Of a stretch of DNA of 64,000 bases, positions 27,729 to 36,203 are shown in pieces. Position 1 is the stretch's first letter. Each line of letters begins with the position of its first letter. The notes under the pieces were generated by a model, which worked only from the letters and a program-made list of their open reading frames with translations, ran no database searches and was not told the DNA's origin. The DNA comes from Candidatus Cottocaccamicrobium excrementipullorum (GTDB lineage: Bacteria > Bacillota > Clostridia > Lachnospirales > Lachnospiraceae), in contig DVFL01000009.1 of assembly GCA_018713255.1 (NCBI GenBank), positions 186,001 through 250,000 on the forward strand, written 5' to 3'. Both the position numbers and the translations under genes were made by a program.

Positions 27729-29583
27729 AACAAATACATAACAGCATTCCCCAGGCCGTGGGAAGAAGGGCGGCCAGGCCGGTCCATTTAATTGAGCCGG
27801 TCTCTTTTTTTATGGTGAGAAGGGTAGTGGAACAGGGCCAGTGGAACAGGCAGAACAGGATCATGGAAAGCGCAGTGTGCCAGGTCCATCCGTTGGCGGT
27901 TAAAATCGTCTTAATCGCAGTCAGGTCATTGATATCTGTAAGGATTCCTGTCTGGAGATAAGCCATCAGAATGAGCGGAAGTACGATTTCATTGGCGGGA
28001 AATCCAAGGACAAAGGCGGTAAGGATTATCCCGTCCAGTCCCATAAGCCTGCCTAAAGGATCCAGAAATCCTGCGGTCATGGACAAAAGAGTAGGGGCCT
28101 GGGAGGCGGCGGGGAGGGAAGAGGCCAGGGCCAGCCAGCCTTTTTGGGGGCCGGTAAAGCACACATTAGCCGCCAGCCAGATGATAAAGCCTGCCGGGGC
28201 CGCTACAGAAGCAGCTCTGCCCAGAACGAACAAGGTTCGGTCAAAGACTGAGCGGATCAGTATTTTTTTGATTTGAGGGCGGCGGTAAGGGGGAAGTTCC
28301 AGAATAAAGGAGGAGGAAAGTCCCTTAAGGCAGGTGGAGGACAGCAGGCTGGAAAAAAGCAGGGTGGAAAACACACCGGCAAGAATGGCGGCGGTCAAGC
28401 ACAATGCTGCAGTAAAGGAAGCCTTAATTCCCTTGGCGGAGGCGGCGAAAAACAAGGTGATAATTGTAAACAAAGCGGGGAAACGGCCGTTGCAGGGAAT
28501 GAATGCATTGGTGAGAATGGCAACCAGCTTTTCCCTAGGAGAATCCATGATCCGGCATCCGGTAACGCCGGCAGCGTTGCAGCCCAATCCCATCGCCATG
28601 GTCAGACACTGTTTGCCGCAGGAACGGCATCGGGCAAAGCCTCTGTCCATGAGAAAGGCAGCCCGGGGAAGATAGCCCAGATCCTCCAGCAAGGTAAAAA
28701 GCGGAAAGAAAATGGCCATGGGAGGAAGCATCACTGAGATTACCCAGGCTAAAACCCGGTACACGCCGTTAATCAGGCAGTCCTGGAGCCATGGAGCAAG
28801 GGGAAGAAGAGAAAGTCCATGGGCTAGATAAGGTTCCAGTCCAAAGAAAGCCTCCCACAACAAAGACGAGGGAAAATTGGCTCCGGCCATGGTAAGCCAA
28901 AACAGGAAAAACAGCAGCAGAAGAAGAACGATCCCTCCGCTGAAGGGAGCAGTAAAAAGCTTATCCAGCCGCTGCTCTAGAGGAGAACGGAAGTTTCTGG
29001 GATATTTAACGACAGCTTTTGTGAGCTTCTCCGGGGAAAAATCCAGGCAGTGATAAGAAAATGAACGGTGCCGGGCTTCCTGGATACGCGCTTTTAACCG
29101 TTTAAGATCCTTAGGCTTTCTGGCACAGCAGGGAACCACGGGAATTTGGAGGACATCTTCCAGAAGAGGGAGATCAAAAGCAATTCCCCGCCGGGCCGCT
29201 TCGTCCCACAGGTTAATGCAGAGTACCAGGGGAAGGCCCTGTTCTTTTACCTCATCCAGAGCAAGAATCTGGGCCAGAAGCTTGAGTCCTCTTTCCAGGC
29301 AGGAGGCGTCGCAGACCAGGACGATTAAATCTGCCTCGCTGCTGGAGAGAAACTGTCTGGTTACCTGCTCTTCCTCTGAACAAGCTGCAAGAGAATAAAT
29401 CCCCGGCAGATCGACCACCCGCCAGGTTTCTCCCTCTGCCGTACATCGTCCCTCGGCGGCAGAAACGGTAACGCCGGCCCAGTTTGCCGTATGTTGACGC
29501 ATGCCTGTAAGTCCGTTGAAAATAGTGCTTTTTCCCACATTGGGATTTCCGGCTAAGGCAGCAGTAAAAGGGGAGTCGTTCAT
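27706..29583 (-). CDS. feoB: Ferrous iron transporter FeoB
   Basis: This 625-residue protein imports Fe(II). A cytoplasmic G domain at the N-terminus has G1 GNPNVGKST (about residues 12-20), G3 VDLPG (57-61) and G4 NLWD (about 124-127). The membrane part contains the Gate motifs and conserved [20 protein letters not shown] and GFPANEI segments. It is at the short end for FeoB, ending soon after the last membrane segment. ATG 29583 has a weak AGAGG site. FeoA is not adjacent; it lies beyond a tRNA and a helicase gene, which is unusual. The 3' end overlaps nfo (convergent). Confidence 0.94.
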   Translation of the reverse strand: MNDSPFTAALAGNPNVGKSTIFNGLTGMRQHTANWAGVTVSAAEGRCTAEGETWRVVDLPGIYSLAACSEEEQVTRQFLSSSEADLIVLVCDASCLERGLKLLAQILALDEVKEQGLPLVLCINLWDEAARRGIAFDLPLLEDVLQIPVVPCCARKPKDLKRLKARIQEARHRSFSYHCLDFSPEKLTKAVVKYPRNFRSPLEQRLDKLFTAPFSGGIVLLLLLFFLFWLTMAGANFPSSLLWEAFFGLEPYLAHGLSLLPLAPWLQDCLINGVYRVLAWVISVMLPPMAIFFPLFTLLEDLGYLPRAAFLMDRGFARCRSCGKQCLTMAMGLGCNAAGVTGCRIMDSPREKLVAILTNAFIPCNGRFPALFTIITLFFAASAKGIKASFTAALCLTAAILAGVFSTLLFSSLLSSTCLKGLSSSFILELPPYRRPQIKKILIRSVFDRTLFVLGRAASVAAPAGFIIWLAANVCFTGPQKGWLALASSLPAASQAPTLLSMTAGFLDPLGRLMGLDGIILTAFVLGFPANEIVLPLILMAYLQTGILTDINDLTAIKTILTANGWTWHTALSMILFCLFHWPCSTTLLTIKKETGSIKWTGLAALLPTAWGMLLCICFNLLLPH

Positions 29584-29675
29584 GAAGGGCCTCTTTATTT
29601 AGAAAAATTTGCTTACGAATAGTGTATGCGAAAAAAGCAGAGAAGTGAATGGACAAAAGATGAAGGGAGAAAAAG

Positions 29676-29706
29676 AAAAAGGAGAGATCAAACAATATCT
29701 CTCCTT
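29676..29706 (-). terminator. Terminator of the tRNA-Val transcript
   Basis: On the minus strand AAGGAGAGAT (29706-29697) pairs with ATCTCTCCTT (29688-29679), a perfect 10-bp stem followed by TTTTT. Confidence 0.75.
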
Positions 29707-29714
29707 AAATCGCG

Positions 29715-29788
29715 TGGAAGCAAGGAGGCTCGAACTCCTGACCTTTCGCGTGTGAGGCGAACGCTCATCCCGGCTGAGCTATGCTTCC
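29715..29788 (-). tRNA. tRNA-Val (anticodon CAC)
   Basis: A full cloverleaf is readable on the minus strand: acceptor GGAAGCA/TGCTTCC, D-arm GCTC/GAGC, anticodon stem TTCGC/GCGAA with loop CTCACAC, T-arm AGGAG-TTCGAGC-CTCCT and discriminator A. The anticodon CAC reads GTG. CCA is not encoded, so it must be added after transcription. Confidence 0.95.
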
Positions 29789-29859
29789 TGAAAGCCTGGG
29801 CGAAGTTCAGCATCCAAAAGCAGAATGCTGTCTTCCGGCCCATGACGGCTACAAGAAAT

Positions 29860-29887
29860 ATTGTATCACTTTCCAGAAAATAGTCAA
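29860..29887 (-). promoter_or_regulatory. Promoter of tRNA-Val
   Basis: On the minus strand TTGACT (29887-29882), 16-bp spacer, TACAAT (29865-29860), about 70 bp upstream of the mature 5' end. Confidence 0.6.
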
Positions 29888-30000
29888 TGCCAAATTTCTC
29901 CAATAGTATCTTTTTTTTCGGATATATGATATGATTACCATAATTGCTGACTGGCTGAAGGTCAGCCTGAAAAGTTTTGATTTCATGATGGGAACGGAGA

Positions 30001-32025
30001 ATGGAATACATGACTTTGGTGGAGAGTTATTTATCCGAATATTATGTAAATTTATTTTTTGGGAACGTGAATAAGCGTTACCGGGCCATGACCTTTGGGG
30101 AGATGCGCAAGCGCTGTCAGCGCCTGAATGAGTCTGCCTTGAAAACCGTGGAGAAGGCCAATGAACTCAGCGATATCCATGCCATGTTGTCCAAGGTTTG
30201 TGCCTGTCTGATGCGCAAGGAACATACTGCGCCGGCAGAGCAGAAGGCGGAAGCGGCTGAGTGGACGGAAAAAATGAAGGATTTCTGCCGCAAGCTGGCG
30301 GTGAAGGACCTGGAATTTCTTCCGGGCCTGGAGAAGGAGGAGCTGGAGCAGGTACTGAAAATGCAGGGACTGCGCCGCTATCTGTTAACCAATTCTCTGG
30401 AGAGAGGATATCAGCTGTTTTATATTCCCAAGGCTATCCAAAAGGGAATCCGTGAGTCGATAAAAAGCAGGCCGGAGGAAGAGTATCCTGAAGCCAGACA
30501 GATGAAACGGAAATTTATTCTTCATATCGGCCCCACCAACAGCGGAAAGACCCATGACGCGTTGGAACGTCTCAAGGATTGTTCTCACGGGGCATATTTC
30601 GGCCCTTTACGGCTTTTGGCCCTGGAGGTTTATGATAAGTGCAATATGGAAGGGCTTCCCTGCTCAATGATCACAGGAGAGGAGACCATTCAGGTGCCGG
30701 GGGCCCTGTGTCAGGCATGCACAGTGGAGATGCTGAATGATCACGAGTATTTTGACATTGTGGTGGTGGATGAATGTCAGATGGTGGGGGACCCTTACCG
30801 GGGCCACAACTGGACCAGGGCTATTTTGGGCCTTAGGGCGGAGGAAATTCACCTGTGCATGGCGCCTGAGGCGGAATCCATTGTAACCAGCATGATTAAG
30901 CGGTGCAAGGATCAGTACCGGATTGTGCGGCATAAGCGGAATACCAGGCTTACGGTGGAAAAGAAGCCATACTCTTTAAAGAATGATCTGCGAAAAGGAG
31001 ATGCACTGATTGTATTTTCCAAAAAATCCGTGCTGGCTCTGGCAGCTCATCTGGAGAGCCAGGGAGTGCGCTGCAGCGTAATTTACGGAAGCCTGCCCCC
31101 GGCTACCCGGCGGGAACAAGTCCGGCGCTTCCTGGAAAAGGAGACGGACATTGTGGTCAGCACTGATGCCATTGGAATGGGACTGAATCTGCCTATCCGC
31201 CGCATTGTATTCGTGGAGACCCAGAAATTTGACGGGGTGGCAAAACGGAATTTGGAGCCGGGAGAAATTAAGCAGATCGCGGGGAGGGCAGGACGGTTCG
31301 GCATCTATGAAGAGGGATTTGTCACCGCCATTGACAATATTGAGCTGATTGAAGACGGACTTAAGCGTATGCCCATTCCGATGTTGAAAGCCTATATCGG
31401 CTTCCCGGAGCAGCTTTTAAGTCTTCCGGCGGATATCGCCACGTTGATTAAAATCTGGGCGGGAATGGATGCGCCGGCCATTTACCAAAAAATGGAAGTG
31501 GACGAACTCCTGTCTTTGTATGAAAGCTTTTTGTCAGTTCACGGAGAGCATCTGGAGGAGTTTTCCAAACAGGAGATCTATAAGCTGATTACCTGCGCCA
31601 TTGATATTAATAATAAACTGGTGGTAGATTTGTGGAAGGATTACTGCCGGGAATACCGACAGGTGACAGAGCTGGAGTTTCCCTATTCTCCTGGCGGGGA
31701 TTTATACGACCTGGAAAGCTATTACAAGATGCTGGATCTGTATTTTCAGTTTTCTCGAAAAGTGGGACTGCCGGTACAGATGGAAAATCTGGCGGCAGAA
31801 CGTCACCAGACAGAAGCGGAGATCAGCAGGATTTTGAAGATGGAATGTTCCAGCTATTCCAGGAAATGCACCATCTGCGGCAGAGAGCTTCCCTGGGACT
31901 ATTCTTTTTCCATCTGTGAGAGATGTTTTGAGCGGGGAAGAACGGCCAGGAAGCCCAAGGTCAAAATGAAAGGGGGAAGGAACCGGAGCCAGGTTAAGGC
32001 GCTGAATCCTGAGACAGGGGCTTAA
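30001..32025 (+). CDS. Suv3-like RNA/DNA helicase with C-terminal zinc-binding motif
   Basis: This 674-residue superfamily 2 helicase resembles mitochondrial SUV3. Walker A is GPTNSGKT (about residues 177-184), motif II is VVVDECQM (about 253-260), and motifs V/VI appear in STDAIGMGLNLPI and QIAGRAGRFG. The N-terminal 165 residues are helical and not shared with classical helicases. The C-terminus has four cysteines, CTICGRE and CERC (about 623-640), which can bind zinc, then a basic tail. RNA turnover is the likely role by analogy with SUV3. ATG 30001 overlaps the GGAG site closely; ATG 30010, 10 bp after that site, may be the real start. It lies between feoB and feoA. Confidence 0.85.
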   Translation: MEYMTLVESYLSEYYVNLFFGNVNKRYRAMTFGEMRKRCQRLNESALKTVEKANELSDIHAMLSKVCACLMRKEHTAPAEQKAEAAEWTEKMKDFCRKLAVKDLEFLPGLEKEELEQVLKMQGLRRYLLTNSLERGYQLFYIPKAIQKGIRESIKSRPEEEYPEARQMKRKFILHIGPTNSGKTHDALERLKDCSHGAYFGPLRLLALEVYDKCNMEGLPCSMITGEETIQVPGALCQACTVEMLNDHEYFDIVVVDECQMVGDPYRGHNWTRAILGLRAEEIHLCMAPEAESIVTSMIKRCKDQYRIVRHKRNTRLTVEKKPYSLKNDLRKGDALIVFSKKSVLALAAHLESQGVRCSVIYGSLPPATRREQVRRFLEKETDIVVSTDAIGMGLNLPIRRIVFVETQKFDGVAKRNLEPGEIKQIAGRAGRFGIYEEGFVTAIDNIELIEDGLKRMPIPMLKAYIGFPEQLLSLPADIATLIKIWAGMDAPAIYQKMEVDELLSLYESFLSVHGEHLEEFSKQEIYKLITCAIDINNKLVVDLWKDYCREYRQVTELEFPYSPGGDLYDLESYYKMLDLYFQFSRKVGLPVQMENLAAERHQTEAEISRILKMECSSYSRKCTICGRELPWDYSFSICERCFERGRTARKPKVKMKGGRNRSQVKALNPETGA

Positions 32026-32242
32026 CAAATATTCCGGCGGCATCTTCTTTTCGAAGGGCAATAACGGCATGGTCTGCCAGATAGGCGGACATGCCGTTTT
32101 TTCGTCCCTTTATTACGCAGACTACGGTTTCTCCTGGGGCGAATCCCAGATCTGTCAGGCGGCGTTCTAAAGAAGGGGAGAGGGCCAGCCATACGACCAC
32201 AGCAGATTGATTCTGATGAATACAGGTTAAGGGAAGAACCAT
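31994..32242 (-). CDS. feoA: FeoA-domain protein
   Basis: This 82-residue SH3-like protein matches FeoA, the small cytoplasmic partner of FeoB (LERRLTDLGFAPGETVVCVIKG and VIALRKEDAAGIFV are typical). Its 3' end overlaps the convergent helicase gene by 32 bp. It follows sfsA by 48 bp on the same strand and could share its transcript. It is separated from feoB by the helicase and tRNA-Val. The ATG at 32242 has no clear ribosome binding site, so the start or expression level is uncertain. Confidence 0.8.
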   Translation of the reverse strand: MVLPLTCIHQNQSAVVVWLALSPSLERRLTDLGFAPGETVVCVIKGRKNGMSAYLADHAVIALRKEDAAGIFVKPLSQDSAP

Positions 32243-32290
32243 GACGATACCAGCAAATAAAACCTTAGAGTAGGTTATGCGCCCTTTCCT

Positions 32291-33064
32291 TCAGGTGAGC
32301 CTGGACAGCTGGGAAGGCAGGAAATTTTCTGCAGGGGAAAGATCTACGGCCACTGGGTTTTGAATGGTCATGGAATCTTCTGTGACCTGACAATCTCGGG
32401 CAAGAATCTGAACTCCAGCCTGGCGGGCCTTGACCATGGCGCGGCCGAAGTCTGGGTGGGTTTCCATATTCGGCTGAAATGTTACGATGTCGGTCATCTG
32501 GATGACCAGAAGAAGGAAGGCGGGGAAACCTCGGCGGGCTGCATCGGCGAGCTCTTCTAAATGTTTAACTCCCCGCTGAGTGGGAGCATCAGGAAAGGCG
32601 GCCACGCCGCCGTTTTCTAAGGTTACGCCTTTTACTTCCATAAAGCTCTGGACGCCGTCCAGGAGAAAGGAAAGATCAAAGCGGGAATGTTCAAATACCA
32701 CCTCCCGCCGAAGGTTGGACAGCCGGCTTCCCTGAGGAAGTACAGAGGATAAACCGCCTTTGGCTGCCCACTCAAAGGCAGCTTCATTGGGAGCCTGAGA
32801 ATCCAGATTAATTAACAGCCGCCCTCCTTTTTTGCCGCCCGTTTCCTTGTATACGGCAATCAGGTCATAGGCCGTTTTTCTTCCTTTGGCGGCGGCTTCA
32901 GGACAGAAGGAGAGGATAACCGTAACGCCGGGAAGCAAAAGTTCCCTGCAGCGTCCTGTATTTTTTACATGACATACCGTTTCCTGGCCATTGATGAGCA
33001 CGTGGGCGATAAAACGGTTTGGCCGGCGGAGAAAAATGCCGGATACAACAGATGAATAATGCAT
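32291..33064 (-). CDS. sfsA: SfsA-family protein (sugar fermentation stimulation homologue)
   Basis: This 257-residue protein has the SfsA arrangement: an N-terminal OB-like part (RRPNRFIAHVLINGQETVCHVKNTGR) and a C-terminal nuclease-like fold with MEVKGVTLENGGVAAFPDAPTQRG. E. coli SfsA was found as a stimulator of maltose genes and binds DNA, but the biochemical role is unsettled. ATG 33064 has a GGGAGA site. A promoter lies at 33155-33127 on the same strand. FeoA follows. Confidence 0.9.
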   Translation of the reverse strand: MHYSSVVSGIFLRRPNRFIAHVLINGQETVCHVKNTGRCRELLLPGVTVILSFCPEAAAKGRKTAYDLIAVYKETGGKKGGRLLINLDSQAPNEAAFEWAAKGGLSSVLPQGSRLSNLRREVVFEHSRFDLSFLLDGVQSFMEVKGVTLENGGVAAFPDAPTQRGVKHLEELADAARRGFPAFLLLVIQMTDIVTFQPNMETHPDFGRAMVKARQAGVQILARDCQVTEDSMTIQNPVAVDLSPAENFLPSQLSRLT

Positions 33065-33126
33065 AGATTGTCTCCCTGATGAAAAAAATAATGAAATCTT
33101 CCTGGCAGAAAGAATCTGCCGAAATC

Positions 33127-33155
33127 ATTCTAGCATGAGAAAGTTTTTTCCACAA
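33127..33155 (-). promoter_or_regulatory. Promoter of sfsA
   Basis: On the minus strand TTGTGG (33155-33150), 17-bp spacer, TAGAAT (33132-33127). Confidence 0.55.
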
Positions 33156-33214
33156 TTCCTTTCCTGACAGAGAGTTCAGGCGCCTGGGGAGAAAGCCTGT
33201 GACGTCATTTCTGG

Positions 33215-33243
33215 TTGCGCCCTTGGGGAAAATATGCTAAACT
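33215..33243 (+). promoter_or_regulatory. Candidate promoter of thrC
   Basis: TTGCGC (33215-33220), 17-bp spacer, TAAACT (33238-33243). Both boxes deviate from consensus. The 332-bp gap between sfsA and thrC otherwise shows no gene or riboswitch; the leader before thrC is about 145 bp. Confidence 0.4.
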
Positions 33244-33396
33244 TTTTCCAACGTAATACCAGGGCCGTATTCGTTGGCTCTTTGCATAGTTTGTCTGCTG
33301 TTTGGTGCCGGCGCTGTTTTCGGGCAGAAGGCGGTCAGGCAGAGGGCGGACTTTTGGAGTGAAAAGCGCCGGGAGGCGCGAGAAATGGAGGAAATC

Positions 33397-34887
33397 ATGG
33401 CATTATCGTATCAAAGTACTCGGGGAGGACAGAAAGGTCTTACGGCCTCCCAGGCTATTCTTCAGGGACTGGCGGCAGACGGAGGGCTTTTTATGCCCAC
33501 GGAGATTCCCAAGCTGGATCTTTCCCTTGAAGAGCTGGCGCCGATGAGTTATCAGGAGACCGCTTATCAGGTGATGAAGCTTTTCCTTACCGATTACACG
33601 GAAGAAGAGCTGAGAAGCTGTATTCAAAAGGCGTATGACGCCAAGTTTGACACAGAGGAGATTGCTCCCTTAGTGAAGGCCGGCGGCGTTTATTATCTGG
33701 AGCTGTTTCATGGCAAGACCATTGCCTTTAAGGATATGGCGTTGTCGATTCTCCCCCATTTGATGACCACGGCAGCCAAGAAAAATCAGGTAGATCAAGA
33801 GATCGTGATTCTCACGGCTACTTCCGGAGATACAGGGAAGGCAGCGATGGCGGGATTTGCAGATGTTCCGGGAACTAGGATCATCGTTTTTTATCCGAAA
33901 AACGGCGTAAGTCCTGTTCAGGAGCTGCAGATGCGCACGCAGAAAGGGGATAATACTGCTGTAGTGGCCATTGAAGGAAATTTTGATGATGCCCAGACTG
34001 GAGTGAAAAAACTGTTTGGGGATGAAGAATTTAAGGCTCGTCTTGCAGAGCGGGGCTTCCAGTTTTCTTCCGCGAATTCCATCAATATCGGCCGCTTGAT
34101 TCCGCAGATTGTTTACTATGTTTATGCCTGGGCAAAGCTGTTTGAAAATCGGGAGATTGCCGCTGGAGAAGAGATTAACGTGGCAGTTCCCACCGGCAAT
34201 TTCGGCAATATTTTAGCGGCCTATTTTGCTAAGAAAATGGGAATTCCCATTGGAAAGCTGATCTGCGCTTCTAATGACAATAAGGTTCTTTATGACTTTT
34301 TTGCCACAGGAACTTATGATAAAAATCGGGAATTTATCCTGACGAAATCTCCTTCCATGGACATTTTGATTTCCAGCAATTTAGAGCGCCTGATTTATTT
34401 AAGCGCAGGCTGCGACAGCCAGGAGGATGCAGATTTGATGGCTCAGCTTTCTTCCCAGGGGCGCTATCAGGTAACGCCGCAAATGCGGAAGAACATGGAA
34501 GACTTCTGGGGCGGTTTTGCAGACTGGGAGGAAGATGCAGGAGAGATCAGACGAGTATTTTCCGATACCGGATATTTAATGGACACCCATACGGCAGTAG
34601 CTTCAGCCGTTTACCGCAAATATGTGAAAGAGACGGGAGATTCCAGGAAAACCGTAGTGGCGTCCACTGCCAGTCCTTATAAATTTGCCCGGAGCGTGAT
34701 GGAGGCGATTGCTGGAAATCAGGATGGCAAGGATGAATTTGCCCTGATTGATGAGATGAGCGCCCTTTCCGCTACTCCGGTGCCGGAGGCAGTAGAGGAA
34801 ATTCGCAGTGCGCCTATCCGTCACAACAGGGAGTGCAGCCCGGATCAGATGAAAGAAGAAGTGGCCTCCATTCTGGGAATTTCATAA
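33397..34887 (+). CDS. thrC: Threonine synthase
   Basis: This 496-residue PLP enzyme converts O-phosphohomoserine to threonine. The N-terminal YQSTRGG and the PLP-lysine motif AFKDMALS (Lys112) identify the long, fungal/enterobacterial-type ThrC, along with TATSGDTGKAA and VPTGNFGNI. ATG 33397 has a GGAGG site 5 bp upstream and begins the conserved start; the 41-residue in-frame extension from 33274 lacks support. It appears monocistronic. Confidence 0.95.
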   Translation: MALSYQSTRGGQKGLTASQAILQGLAADGGLFMPTEIPKLDLSLEELAPMSYQETAYQVMKLFLTDYTEEELRSCIQKAYDAKFDTEEIAPLVKAGGVYYLELFHGKTIAFKDMALSILPHLMTTAAKKNQVDQEIVILTATSGDTGKAAMAGFADVPGTRIIVFYPKNGVSPVQELQMRTQKGDNTAVVAIEGNFDDAQTGVKKLFGDEEFKARLAERGFQFSSANSINIGRLIPQIVYYVYAWAKLFENREIAAGEEINVAVPTGNFGNILAAYFAKKMGIPIGKLICASNDNKVLYDFFATGTYDKNREFILTKSPSMDILISSNLERLIYLSAGCDSQEDADLMAQLSSQGRYQVTPQMRKNMEDFWGGFADWEEDAGEIRRVFSDTGYLMDTHTAVASAVYRKYVKETGDSRKTVVASTASPYKFARSVMEAIAGNQDGKDEFALIDEMSALSATPVPEAVEEIRSAPIRHNRECSPDQMKEEVASILGIS

Positions 34888-34893
34888 AATCCC

Positions 34894-34922
34894 TTTCCAT
34901 TTCCCGGGAAATAGGCTATAAT
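34894..34922 (+). promoter_or_regulatory. Sigma-A promoter of fba
   Basis: TTTCCA (34894-34899), 17-bp spacer, TATAAT (34917-34922), starting only 7 bp after the thrC stop codon. Confidence 0.65.
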
Positions 34923-35000
34923 AGCGGGGAGGGACATTAAAGATCAGACGGATATTGGCTGGTCTGAACGCAGGAAAATAATTTTTAGGAGGTATTTGGC

Positions 35001-35864
35001 ATGTTAGTTAACGCAAAAGAAATGCTCCAGAAGGCCAGAGAGGGCAAATATGCTGTAGGTCAGTTTAATATTAATAATCTGGAGTGGACCAAGGCGATTC
35101 TGTTAACCGCGGAAGAAATGAGATCTCCCGTGATTTTAGGCGTGTCTGAAGGAGCGGGCAAGTATATGACCGGATTCGGCACCGTTGCCGCCATGGTAAA
35201 GGCAATGATGGAAGAATTAAAGATTACCGTTCCGGTAGCTCTTCACTTAGATCACGGCACCTACGAGGGCTGCTATAAGTGCATTAAGGCCGGCTTCTCC
35301 TCCATTATGTTTGACGGCTCCCATTTCCCGATTGAGGAGAATGTGGAAAAGACGAAAGAACTGGTTCATGTAACGGAGAACCTGGGCCTTTCTCTTGAGG
35401 CTGAGGTAGGTTCCATCGGCGGCGAGGAAGACGGCGTGGTAGGCATGGGCGAGTGCGCAGATCCTGATGAGTGCAAGAGAATTGCTGATCTGGGAGTAAC
35501 CATGCTGGCTGCCGGCATCGGAAACATTCACGGAAAGTATCCGAAGAACTGGCCGGGCTTAAGCTTTGAGACTCTGGAAGCAGTTAAGGCGAAAGTAGGC
35601 GATATGCCTCTGGTACTTCATGGAGGAACAGGAATTCCTGAGGATATGATCAAAAAAGCCATCAGTCTGGGCGTTGCCAAGATCAATGTAAATACAGAGT
35701 GCCAGCTGTCCTTTGCTGAGGCGACCAGAGAATATATTGAGGCTGGAAAAGATCAGCAGGGCAAGGGCTATGATCCCAGAAAGCTTCTGGCTCCTGGTAC
35801 TGAGGCCATCAAGGCTACGGTGAGAGAAAAGATTGAGCTTTTCGGTTCTGCAAATAAGGCTTGA
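35001..35864 (+). CDS. fba: Class II fructose-1,6-bisphosphate aldolase
   Basis: This 287-residue zinc aldolase splits fructose 1,6-bisphosphate to the two triose phosphates in glycolysis. Metal and catalytic elements are visible: LHLDHGTYEGC with the Asp and His84, IGNIHGKYP, and LVLHGGTGIP. The codon choice and the AGGAGGT site fit high expression. Tagatose-bisphosphate or other class II aldolases are relatives, but stand-alone position and sequence favour the glycolytic enzyme. Confidence 0.93.
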   Translation: MLVNAKEMLQKAREGKYAVGQFNINNLEWTKAILLTAEEMRSPVILGVSEGAGKYMTGFGTVAAMVKAMMEELKITVPVALHLDHGTYEGCYKCIKAGFSSIMFDGSHFPIEENVEKTKELVHVTENLGLSLEAEVGSIGGEEDGVVGMGECADPDECKRIADLGVTMLAAGIGNIHGKYPKNWPGLSFETLEAVKAKVGDMPLVLHGGTGIPEDMIKKAISLGVAKINVNTECQLSFAEATREYIEAGKDQQGKGYDPRKLLAPGTEAIKATVREKIELFGSANKA

Positions 35865-35888
35865 TGGAGAAGGGGCAATCGTCCTGTG

Positions 35889-35933
35889 AGTGTGGAGAAA
35901 TTTGAAAAAATTTCAAAAAACACTTGCTTTTTT
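35889..35933 (+). terminator. AT-rich candidate terminator after fba
   Basis: AGTGT/ACACT outer and GAAATTT/AAATTTC inner pairing (35889-35924) is followed by a T run (35928-35933). Confidence 0.45.
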
Positions 35934-35965
35934 CCGGAAAATGATTTATTTTAGTTTACGAACGA

Positions 35966-35997
35966 AGGCGTTCTCCTTAAGGGGAGAGCGCCTTTTT
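35966..35997 (+). terminator. Rho-independent terminator in the fba-glnN gap
   Basis: AGGCGTTCTCC (35966-35976) pairs with GGAGAGCGCCT (35983-35993), with one G-T pair, followed by TTTT. The remainder of the 339-bp gap holds the glnN promoter and nothing else I can recognise. Confidence 0.7.
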
Positions 35998-36093
35998 CTT
36001 TGTTTCAGCGATATTCCCGCCTAAGGCAGCCGGCAAAAACAGGCGGCGAAGGAAAAGAGGCAGGAACTGGCTTAAGGAGATTGGGGATTTGAC

Positions 36094-36122
36094 TTTACTT
36101 TTTCCCGCAAAACAGGTAGAAT
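36094..36122 (+). promoter_or_regulatory. Sigma-A promoter of glnN
   Basis: TTTACT (36094-36099), 17-bp spacer, TAGAAT (36117-36122). An overlapping TTGACT at 36089 is too far from the -10. Confidence 0.55.
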
Positions 36123-36203
36123 AGCAGGGAATAAGCAAATAACCCCCATATGCCTAGGGCAAAAAGCCTGTGAAAAAGGATAATCGAGGAGGATGGAGAG
36201 TCT

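Noticed and set aside
27758-28737. Plus-strand open frames rich in Gly, Lys and Ala opposite feoB
   Set aside because: Antisense to the conserved FeoB membrane domain; low-complexity composition reflects the reverse complement of hydrophobic codons.
33274-33396. N-terminal extension of threonine synthase resembling a signal peptide
   Set aside because: The enzyme family is cytoplasmic and starts at the conserved MALSYQSTRG, which has a good ribosome binding site; the extension is leader DNA.
33065-33396. Possible riboswitch or T-box leader before thrC
   Set aside because: No specifier-loop, T-box or antiterminator sequence and no terminator hairpin before the gene.
35924-35952. Promoter-like TTGCTT-N17-TATTTT feeding a short transcript that ends at the 35997 terminator
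   Set aside because: Boxes are weak and lie within an AT-rich terminator region; a 40-base RNA cannot be supported from sequence alone.
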